Assembly (NCBI GenBank): GCA_030631705.1
Contig: DAOVKQ010000002.1
Span: 1-15,827 of the forward strand
Reading direction: 5' to 3'
DNA length: 15,827 bases
DNA from: Candidatus Omnitrophota bacterium
GTDB taxonomy: Bacteria > Omnitrophota > Gorgyraeia > Duberdicusellales > 4484-171
A program made the translations under genes and the position numbers. Under the pieces are notes generated by a model. The model searched no databases. It was not told the origin of the DNA and saw only the letters and a list, made by a program, of their open reading frames with translations. Positions 7,854 through 13,439 of this stretch are shown here, in pieces; position 1 is the first letter of the stretch; each line of letters opens with the position of its first letter.

Positions 7854-7992
7854 GCAAAAACTAATTTTTCTCGGGATCGCCAAAAATCCCCTGCGAGGAT
7901 TTTGGCTGGTGCCTCGGCCTTAAAAATCCCTCCCTTTGGTCGGGATACCATGCTTTTAAGGCCTCAAACCTCCCTTCAAAAATTGTTTTTGC
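7854..7992. repeat. 139-bp nested inverted-repeat element (MITE-like)
   Basis: The outer arms are GCAAAAAC plus AATTTTT (7854-7869, one extra T between) and AAAAATT plus GTTTTTGC (7978-7992). They give 15 bp of pairing with one bulged base, and GGGA/TCCC can extend it inward. Inside are two further hairpins. GCCAAAAATCC (7879-7889) pairs with GGATTTTGGC (7897-7906). GGCCTTAAAA (7916-7925) pairs perfectly with TTTTAAGGCC (7954-7963) and encloses ATCCC/GGGAT. No transposase and no obvious target-site duplication are seen. An open frame at 7830-8021 runs through it but is an artefact of the repeat. Confidence 0.75.
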
Positions 7993-8062
7993 ATTCTTTA
8001 AGCCGTAAACAGATCTCTTGAATTATACACATGTTCTGAGATTAGGATTTTGAATTTAGTTT

Positions 8063-9304
8063 ATGTCTAAAACAGTTTCCATAATTTCATTAGGTTGTTT
8101 CCGCAATACTTATGACTCAGAGTTTATTCTTAAAGAATTTATTGACCGGGGCTATGTTTTTTTACAAGGCGGCGATAAGATAAATACGCTTATTATCAAT
8201 ACCTGCGGTTTTATACGTCAGGCAAAGGAAGAGTCGCTTGAATATATAACCAAAGCGGTTAGTTTAAAGAAGGGAGGTAAAATAAAAAAGCTGATTGTGG
8301 CCGGATGTCTGGTTAAGCGCTACGAGGATGAACTTAAAGATTCTTTTCCTGATGTGGATGAATGGAGAACTCTTGTTCCCGTGAACGCGACAGCCCGGGG
8401 TGAAAGAAAAATCATGCCGCGGCATATTGGATTTTTAAAAATCTGTGAAGGATGTTCTAACAATTGCAGTTATTGCTCGATTCCTTTAATAAAGGGGCGT
8501 TTAATAAGCAGGGAGCCTGAAGGGTTAATCGAAGAAACAAAGCTTTTAGACAAACAGGGGATAAAGGAGCTTAACATAATCGGTCAGGATGTTACCGCTT
8601 GGGGAAAAGACTTAAAGTTGAATTATAATTTAGCAGGCTTGCTTAAAAAGATATTGAAAGAGACAAAAAACATCCGCTGGCTGCGCATTCTTTATACTCA
8701 TCCCGGACATTTTAACGATGAATTGCTTGATTTAATCGCCAACGAGAAAAGGATATGTAAATATGTTGATTTGCCAATACAGCATATAAATGATAAAATT
8801 CTAAAAGAGATGAACCGCAAAATAACTAAGGCGGAAATCGTTAGTTTGATAAGCAGAATAAGGAAGAAAATGCCTAAGGCAGTATTAAGGACTTCGTTGA
8901 TCGTTGGTTTTCCCGGTGAGACCGAAAAGCAGTTCAAGGAATTGCTTGATTTCGTGGAAGAAACAGGATTTGAGCGTCTGGGTGTGTTTATGTATTCCCG
9001 GGAAGAAGGCACCAGGGCATATTCTTTTAAAAGACAGGTTCATTTTAAGACCAAGGAGCGGCGCTATAAAGAAATCATGAATTTACAAAAAGGAATATCC
9101 TTAAAGCATAATATCGGCTTTATCAGGGAGAGGCAGGATGTGCTTATTGACCGAAAAGAAGAGGATTATTTTTTGGGCCGCAGCCAGTTCAGTACCTATG
9201 ATATAGACGGCGTAGTTTGCGTAAAGAAAAAGGATCTGACGCCGGGCGAGTTCTATAAAGTGAAAATAACAGATGCTTACGAATATGATCTCCTCGGACA
9301 GTAA
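8063..9304 (+). CDS. rimO: Ribosomal protein S12 methylthiotransferase RimO
   Basis: RimO is a radical SAM enzyme with two iron-sulfur clusters that adds a methylthio group to the conserved aspartate of ribosomal protein S12. The 413-residue protein has an N-terminal methylthiotransferase domain with cluster ligands C12, C48 and C82 (SLGCFRN, NTCGF, AGCL). The radical SAM domain has CSNNCSYC (C131, C135, C138). The C-terminal TRAM region ends in YKVKITDAYEYDLLGQ, a RimO-type ending that separates it from the tRNA enzyme MiaB. YVDLPIQHINDKILKEMNR also fits RimO. The first motif is LGCFRNTYDSE where LGCxKNxVDSE is usual, and the segment between C82 and C131 is short. No Shine-Dalgarno sequence precedes the ATG. 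Its S12 substrate gene is not in the window. Confidence 0.92.
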   Translation: MSKTVSIISLGCFRNTYDSEFILKEFIDRGYVFLQGGDKINTLIINTCGFIRQAKEESLEYITKAVSLKKGGKIKKLIVAGCLVKRYEDELKDSFPDVDEWRTLVPVNATARGERKIMPRHIGFLKICEGCSNNCSYCSIPLIKGRLISREPEGLIEETKLLDKQGIKELNIIGQDVTAWGKDLKLNYNLAGLLKKILKETKNIRWLRILYTHPGHFNDELLDLIANEKRICKYVDLPIQHINDKILKEMNRKITKAEIVSLISRIRKKMPKAVLRTSLIVGFPGETEKQFKELLDFVEETGFERLGVFMYSREEGTRAYSFKRQVHFKTKERRYKEIMNLQKGISLKHNIGFIRERQDVLIDRKEEDYFLGRSQFSTYDIDGVVCVKKKDLTPGEFYKVKITDAYEYDLLGQ

Positions 9305-9315
9305 TTTGTATTGAT

Positions 9316-9894
9316 ATGAATATTCCTAATATGCTTACAGTATCAAGAATGATTTTAGCGTTTATTTGCGTTGCTTTGATTACCTGGCATCCTCTAGCGG
9401 GGGGCATTGTTTCTCTTGTGGGAGCTTTTATATTATTTTTAATCGCTTCCTTAACCGATTTGCTGGATGGGTTAATCGCAAGAAAACAAGGGTGTATCAG
9501 CGATTTGGGAAAGCTTCTTGATCCAATCGCCGATAAAATACTTATTCTGGGAGTATTCCTTGCATTTCTTGTTCTTGAAATCGTAAACGTCTGGATGGTC
9601 ATTGTGATTATGATGAGGGAATTCGTTATTACCGGCCTTCGGCTGTTTGCTTTGAATAGGGGGATAGTATTAGAAGCAAGGAAATTCGGGAAACACAAAA
9701 CCTTTTCTCAGGTGTTGGGCATAAACTATATTTTTATAATATTGATTTTAGGTAAACTATTACCGGGGAATTCAACTGTTGAATTATTTTATGATGCCGG
9801 GATACCTTTTCTTATGTGGTATATTGTAATTATTACTGCGGGAAGCGGTCTGCATTATCTTTGGGTGAACAGGAAAATTATTAAGAATTTCTAA
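9316..9894 (+). CDS. pgsA: CDP-diacylglycerol-glycerol-3-phosphate 3-phosphatidyltransferase
   Basis: This integral inner-membrane enzyme transfers the phosphatidyl group from CDP-diacylglycerol to glycerol 3-phosphate, giving phosphatidylglycerophosphate, the committed step towards phosphatidylglycerol. The 192-residue protein has several hydrophobic segments. It also has a perfect CDP-alcohol phosphotransferase signature, DG-x2-AR-x8-G-x3-D-x3-D, seen as DGLIAR, KQGCISDLG, then KLLDPIAD. The opening MNIPNMLTVSRMILA is typical of PgsA. The start lies 11 bases after the rimO stop without a clear ribosome-binding site. The next gene, pgpA, encodes a phosphatase that would act on the PgsA product. 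Confidence 0.94.
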   Translation: MNIPNMLTVSRMILAFICVALITWHPLAGGIVSLVGAFILFLIASLTDLLDGLIARKQGCISDLGKLLDPIADKILILGVFLAFLVLEIVNVWMVIVIMMREFVITGLRLFALNRGIVLEARKFGKHKTFSQVLGINYIFIILILGKLLPGNSTVELFYDAGIPFLMWYIVIITAGSGLHYLWVNRKIIKNF

Positions 9895-9896
9895 TG

Positions 9897-9927
9897 AGTC
9901 ACAAGTAACAAATATCAGATGACAGGT
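9897..9927. repeat. Degraded copy of the GTCACAAG-type repeat
   Basis: GTCACAAGTAACAA followed by ATGACAGGTTA in the pgsA-pgpA gap echoes the iterated GTCACAAG / GTTACAAG / GTGTGAC words in the 23S-5S spacer (284-351). It is short and imperfect, so membership of the same family is tentative. Confidence 0.45.
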
Positions 9928-9934
9928 TAAAATA

Positions 9935-10402
9935 GTGAAGATCAAAGAAATCTCATTTAAAAATAAAATCTGCTGGGTGGTTACCACTGTGTTTGGTATT
10001 GGTTATACTCCTTTAATGCCGGGGACAGCAGCTTGCGTAGTTGCTATGTTTGTTTTTATTTTAGTAAAAAATACTTTTTTATTTGTTATCGTAACCATTG
10101 TTTCATTAATAGTTGCTTATGCCTTGTCAGGTAAAGCGGAGAAAATATTTGGCGAGAAAGACTGCAAGAAAATTGTAATAGATGATTTCGCGGGAATGCT
10201 GATTACTTATCTTTTTATTCCTCACGAGACCCGTTATATTGTTATTGGATTTTTTCTTTTTCGCATGTTTGATATGTTAAAAGTTCCCCCTGCCGATAAG
10301 TTAGAGAAACTCTCAGGTAGCCGCGGCATAGTCGGTGATGACGTTGTAGCGGGGATTTATGCGAACGTCATTTTGCATATTGCGCGGATGTTCGCAGGAT
10401 AA
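9935..10402 (+). CDS. pgpA: Phosphatidylglycerophosphatase A
   Basis: This membrane phosphatase removes phosphate from phosphatidylglycerophosphate to form phosphatidylglycerol, directly after PgsA. The 155-residue protein shows the family landmarks GIGYTPLMPGTAA (about 21-33), KKIVIDDFAGMLIT (about 78-91), FRMFDMLKVPPAD (about 109-121) and GIVGDDVVAGIYAN (about 131-144). It also has hydrophobic membrane segments. The usual acidic pair of the second motif is Asp-Glu; here it is D83-D84, a conservative change at a probable functional site. The start is GTG with only a weak AGG upstream, so the exact start is less certain. It converges on the barrel gene at 10430 with a 27-base gap. Confidence 0.87.
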   Translation: MKIKEISFKNKICWVVTTVFGIGYTPLMPGTAACVVAMFVFILVKNTFLFVIVTIVSLIVAYALSGKAEKIFGEKDCKKIVIDDFAGMLITYLFIPHETRYIVIGFFLFRMFDMLKVPPADKLEKLSGSRGIVGDDVVAGIYANVILHIARMFAG

Positions 10403-10429
10403 CATATTGTTCGCAGACGTCTGTAATGT

Positions 10430-11830
10430 CTAGAATGTAAGCGTCGTACTCAGCGAAAAATAATTCTGGTTATTGTTGGTAGAGGCGGGATAGGATTTTC
10501 CCGGTATAAAGTGGCCGTACTGGAGGATAATCCTTAAATCCGACAATACATGCCAGGAGATATCAAAATCAATCTCTCTTCCTATATCGTTGTTGCTTTG
10601 GGTGGCTTCAGGGTCGTATATTCCGCCTTGTGATTTGTCTTTATAATAACGGTAATAATTTATTCCAACGGTTACGCGTTTAAAATTGGTGATTTTCTCA
10701 AAGGGTTTCAGTAATACCCCTATGCGGTAAAATCGGATATTGGATAAGCGGGGACAAAGGGAGTATCCCGTAGGAATGTAGCCGAAATAAAGGAAGTTTG
10801 TGTCTTTGCCCTGGGTATTTCCGTTTTGGGTATCGGTTACGCTGGTTCTATCCTTATCGCCGGAGCCGAAAGCATATTCAAGAGAAACAATAGGGTGGCT
10901 GTATATATTAAAGTCATAACTAATCCCGCAGTCCAGTGCCCAGGAATCAATTGTTTTCTTTTCATTAGTATCGTATATTCTGCTTTTTCCGGATTGTTTT
11001 ATTATTTCCATCCAGTAATTCAGTTTGTCCGATATTTTTCCTTCTGCTCCCAAGCCAAGATATTGAGAATCGTAGGTGTAGTCATGGGTTGAATCTTCGG
11101 GCTGTTCGTTACTGTAGTCTTTCTGTATAAGAAAGTATCCGTAAATATTGTGGTTGGGAAGCGCAAAGTAGTTTATCTCACTTGCGTAAAAGAATCTTTC
11201 GCTTTTCTTGTCATACCCGGGAACGCTTAAATCAATATTTTCTTCGCGGGGCAGGGTGCGTGATATAAAACTTTTAATATTAAAGTTTTTAAAGTAGTAA
11301 AGGATTTCTGCTCCGTCGCTTACGTTACTGTAGGCAATGCCTCTTCCGATACTGAAATAGCGTCTGCCTGTCTGTATCCAGCAGGGCCTGAAATCGAGGA
11401 TGAAATAGGCATAATCAAGATGCGGGCCGTCATGGTCGTAGCCGCCGGCCGTGCTTTCAGGTTTTTGGTCTATGTATAAATTCTTTAATCTTAAGTAAAA
11501 AAAATGTTTGCTGTCAGAATATTCAGAGGGTCGTAAAATGGCTTTTAGCCAGAGCCGTAAATCCAAAGAGGGCGTATAATCGTAGGTATCCTTTGTCGAT
11601 GAGTCGTTGTCCTCATTCTGATAATCGTCGTAACGTAAATCAAGCCACCCGCCGTAGTCAAAAGTTAACCTTCCTTTGCCGGGCAGTTCTTTAAGCTCGC
11701 TATTTTTAAGAGATTGCCTTTTTTCCTCTTCAGCCCTTCTTGTCTTTTCGTTCGCGTTTACTCCAAAACAGGCAAGTAAAAATGCGCAAGCAGTTATAAT
11801 TAGCGATAGTTTTTTTATTTTGTTCTTCAT
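10430..11830 (-). CDS. Putative outer-membrane beta-barrel protein, weakly alginate-export-like
   Basis: The product is a secreted beta-barrel of about 466 residues. The start is placed at 11830 because the protein then opens with a normal signal peptide, MKNKIKKLSLIITACAFLLA, and a cleavage site near VNA-NEK. An in-frame ATG at 11863 would overlap the upstream gene and add a charged extension. The body has many alternating aromatic/hydrophobic strands, for example TFDYGGWLDLRY and FFYLRLKNLYI, and ends in NYFSLSTTLTF with the terminal Phe expected for BAM-assembled proteins. GRRYFSIGRG followed by DGAEILYYFKNFNIKSF recalls the alginate-export (AlgE-like) porin family, but only weakly. Right after the signal peptide lies a charged motif, TRRAEEEKRQSLKNSEL (11693-11743), also found in the neighbour upstream. 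An LLAC sequence leaves a lipoprotein as a less likely alternative. The gene starts 10 bases after its neighbour, so the pair is probably one operon. Confidence 0.75.
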   Translation of the reverse strand: MKNKIKKLSLIITACAFLLACFGVNANEKTRRAEEEKRQSLKNSELKELPGKGRLTFDYGGWLDLRYDDYQNEDNDSSTKDTYDYTPSLDLRLWLKAILRPSEYSDSKHFFYLRLKNLYIDQKPESTAGGYDHDGPHLDYAYFILDFRPCWIQTGRRYFSIGRGIAYSNVSDGAEILYYFKNFNIKSFISRTLPREENIDLSVPGYDKKSERFFYASEINYFALPNHNIYGYFLIQKDYSNEQPEDSTHDYTYDSQYLGLGAEGKISDKLNYWMEIIKQSGKSRIYDTNEKKTIDSWALDCGISYDFNIYSHPIVSLEYAFGSGDKDRTSVTDTQNGNTQGKDTNFLYFGYIPTGYSLCPRLSNIRFYRIGVLLKPFEKITNFKRVTVGINYYRYYKDKSQGGIYDPEATQSNNDIGREIDFDISWHVLSDLRIILQYGHFIPGKSYPASTNNNQNYFSLSTTLTF

Positions 11831-11840
11831 CAATTGATAT

Positions 11841-12431
11841 TTATTGCGGTATATCTTTTGCATTTTTTGTTAAATAATCAGCCGCAGAAATCATGATTAA
11901 AACAAGTTCCCTTCCGCTTATCAAGTCATTCGCAGTTGCGTAATTCATCATATCCTGAAAAACCATTTCTTTTACGGCATAGCGCTCATTAAGTCCGAAG
12001 ATTCTGGAAAGAAGTCCTCCTTTTAAATTCAGCGCTTTGCAAAACATATAAGCAGTAAGTCCTTTGTTAAGAGGCTGGTTGCCTTTAGTCTTTACGGCAA
12101 TTTCCTCCGGTAAAATCCCATTTTGTTTTAAGAAGTTTATTTGTGAGTCTATATCTTTATATTTTTTATCTATACCGGTAAGAATGGATACAGCTATACA
12201 GCCATCGTAAATAGAGGCGATTTTCTTTGATATAAGTTTATCAAAATAAGAAAGTTGTTTTGTTCCTGTTGATTGGGGCTCCTGTGTTTTCCCTCCGGCC
12301 ATGGGGATTTCTGTGTGGGTGAGGCTTTTTCTTTTTTCTTCTTCGATTCTCCTGCTTTCTTTTCGGGTTTCGGCAAAGAGAAGAGGAGAAAGAACCAGAG
12401 ATAGGATTAACAAAGAAATTATTATCCTCAT
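11841..12431 (-). CDS. Secreted protein of unknown function with RRxEEEKRxSL N-terminal motif
   Basis: The 196-residue protein starts with a clear signal peptide, MRIIISLLILSLVLSPLLFA, with cleavage before ETRK. Next comes a charged motif, ESRRIEEEKRKSLTHTEI, then a short Gly/Thr/Gln-rich linker. A compact helical domain follows (about 65-196) containing IYDGCIAVSILTGI, INFLKQNGILPEE, LNKGLTAYMFCKALNLKGG and YAVKEMVFQDMM. The order of a short helix, a GILPEE turn and a later helix with AYMFCKAL loosely recalls S-layer-homology layouts, but I do not assign it to that family. It most likely acts in the periplasm or at the outer membrane together with the barrel encoded next in the same operon. 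No Shine-Dalgarno sequence is visible. A possible promoter lies immediately upstream. Confidence 0.75.
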   Translation of the reverse strand: MRIIISLLILSLVLSPLLFAETRKESRRIEEEKRKSLTHTEIPMAGGKTQEPQSTGTKQLSYFDKLISKKIASIYDGCIAVSILTGIDKKYKDIDSQINFLKQNGILPEEIAVKTKGNQPLNKGLTAYMFCKALNLKGGLLSRIFGLNERYAVKEMVFQDMMNYATANDLISGRELVLIMISAADYLTKNAKDIPQ

Positions 12432-12437
12432 TAGAAA

Positions 12438-12465
12438 ATATTACCGCGTTGATAGAATAATTCAA
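12438..12465 (-). promoter_or_regulatory. Predicted promoter of the minus-strand envelope operon
   Basis: Read on the minus strand, TTGAAT (12465-12460) is followed after 16 bases by TAATAT (12443-12438). The start of transcription would fall at about 12431, the A of the ATG itself, implying a leaderless message. Box matches are partial, so this is a prediction only. Confidence 0.4.
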
Positions 12466-12504
12466 GGAAAATGAATTTCAGAAAACGCTTTCATTAATAT
12501 TGTG

Positions 12505-12534
12505 TTGAAAAGACGGTCTTACGTATGGTATATC
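12505..12534 (+). promoter_or_regulatory. Predicted promoter for the riboswitch transcript
   Basis: TTGAAA (12505-12510) and TATATC (12529-12534) are separated by 18 bases. They would start transcription near 12541, about 15 bases before the aptamer. Both boxes are imperfect, but their position is right for the riboswitch. Confidence 0.45.
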
Positions 12535-12555
12535 TTAATTGAAGGACAATTTGAC

Positions 12556-12661
12556 AGTTTCGATAATAGCAAACTCTTCGTAAGAGGGGGACGCAAAGCC
12601 GTGCGTCCAGCACTAATTTTCTTTTGAAATTAGTGCTGGATTGGCAGGTTGCCGGAAAACT
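12556..12661 (+). promoter_or_regulatory. Cyclic di-GMP class I (GEMM-I) riboswitch aptamer
   Basis: The core GCAAAC (12569-12574), a hairpin capped by a GTAA tetraloop (CTTCGTAAGAG), the near-invariant GGGACGCAAAGCC (12588-12600) and the 3' segment GGCAGGTTGCCGG match the GEMM-I pattern. P1 can form from AGTTT (12556-12560) and the AAAACT at its 3' end. The second arm is a long stem: CCAGCACTAATTT (12607-12619) pairs with AAATTAGTGCTGG (12627-12639). A G precedes CAAAC at the position where cyclic di-GMP aptamers have G20, favouring cyclic di-GMP over the cGAMP-binding variants, which carry A. It is followed by an intrinsic terminator and then a secreted-protein gene. Confidence 0.92.
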
Positions 12662-12670
12662 TTTTTAGGA

Positions 12671-12703
12671 AAACCTGCTTCTTACGGAGTAGGTTTCTTT
12701 TTT
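12671..12703 (+). terminator. Intrinsic terminator acting as riboswitch expression platform
   Basis: An uninterrupted 11-bp stem, counting two G-T wobbles, joins AAACCTGCTTC (12671-12681) with GGAGTAGGTTT (12686-12696) over a TTAC loop, followed by CTTTTTT. The 5' arm segment AACCTGC (12672-12678) is also the exact complement of GCAGGTT (12644-12650) on the 3' side of the aptamer. The two structures are therefore mutually exclusive. Ligand-bound aptamer should free the terminator arm and stop transcription, so the predicted logic is OFF with cyclic di-GMP. Confidence 0.88.
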
Positions 12704-12719
12704 GAGAGGGCAGAGACAG

Positions 12720-13412
12720 ATGCGAAAAACAAAAATACTACTTTTAATTGCGTTTATACTTTCCCTGTCGGTAAGTACCGTATATTCAGTTCCTAAAAAC
12801 AAAACAAATAACCCAAAAGCCAAGGGAAAGGAGAAAGTAGCGGCAACAGAGGTTAATAGTCCCAAACCAAAGGTTCAAAGTTCTTCAAAGGCCCAAGTTA
12901 GGGCCAAGGTGGTAGTCAAGCAAAGTATAAAGGGAAATAAAAACTTACAACGCAAACAGGTTGTTGAAAAAAGGATTAAAGATAAAGACGTTCAGCTTTA
13001 CCGTTCGAAGGCAAAAAAGCCTGTTTTGAGCAGAAGGCATTTAGAGCGAAAAAGAAACAGGGAATTGGTCGGAGAACTTGGATTAGCGATGAACCGGCTG
13101 GAAAATTCACGCTGGTATCATAATCCTAATGATGACAGGGGTCAGGGCAATATGGGAAAAGTTGATATGCTCGATCCTTATGGACATGATAAGGACTCCG
13201 ACAGGATGGAACTGTACGGGAACCGGGGAAGACTGATAAGATTGCTTGATCCTGTTGCTGAACCAGAACCGCCTCCGGAGTCGCCGTCTGCGCCTGAGCC
13301 ATTGCCTGAACCGGAACCTGTTCCTGAACCTGAGCCGGAACCCGAACCGGTTCCTATTCCTGCGCCAGAACCGCCGCTTGCTCCCGAGCCTCCTCCCGAA
13401 CCTCCGTTCTAA
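12720..13412 (+). CDS. Riboswitch-controlled secreted protein, basic N-terminal half and Pro/Glu-rich tail
   Basis: I do not recognise a family for this 230-residue product. The ATG at 12720 is chosen over an upstream in-frame TTG (12702) because GAGAGGG (12704-12710) sits at ribosome-binding distance and the protein then begins with a signal peptide, MRKTKILLLIAFILSLSVST, cleaved near residue 23. Residues 25-117 are very rich in Lys, Arg, Gln and Ser and probably extended. Residues 131-176 form a distinct block containing WYHNPNDDRGQGNMG, DMLDPYGHDKDSDR and ELYGNRGR. This block is full of Asp, Asn and Gly and could bind metal ions or carbohydrate. Residues 180-230 are a PEPEP-type tail ending in Phe. 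The tail uses varied codons, so it is not a recent DNA repeat. The cyclic di-GMP riboswitch upstream ties it to the motile/sessile decision. A surface-structure or motility-related role is inference. Confidence 0.8.
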   Translation: MRKTKILLLIAFILSLSVSTVYSVPKNKTNNPKAKGKEKVAATEVNSPKPKVQSSSKAQVRAKVVVKQSIKGNKNLQRKQVVEKRIKDKDVQLYRSKAKKPVLSRRHLERKRNRELVGELGLAMNRLENSRWYHNPNDDRGQGNMGKVDMLDPYGHDKDSDRMELYGNRGRLIRLLDPVAEPEPPPESPSAPEPLPEPEPVPEPEPEPEPVPIPAPEPPLAPEPPPEPPF

Positions 13413-13439
13413 GTGGAAAAGTGTAACTGCATTTTTGGG

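Noticed and set aside
7830..8021. A 63-codon open frame between the RodZ-like gene and rimO
   Set aside because: It coincides almost exactly with the nested inverted-repeat element, lacks a ribosome-binding site and has a composition dictated by the repeat arms.
8698..9012. A 104-codon minus-strand open frame
   Set aside because: Antisense to the conserved radical SAM domain of rimO; no start signal and no recognisable features.
9189..9698. A 169-codon minus-strand open frame over rimO/pgsA
   Set aside because: It lies antisense to two well-identified genes, its translation is Ile/Thr/Ser/Arg-rich without domains, and it is a frame shadow.
10414..10423. Palindrome CAGACGTCTG in the gap between pgpA and the barrel gene, considered as a bidirectional terminator
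   Set aside because: The 10-base palindrome has no loop and no T-run on either side, so terminator function is not supported.
12194..12465. Two short minus-strand frames overlapping the secreted-protein gene
   Set aside because: They are out-of-frame readings of the same strand; only the 196-codon frame has a signal peptide and continues as a sensible protein.
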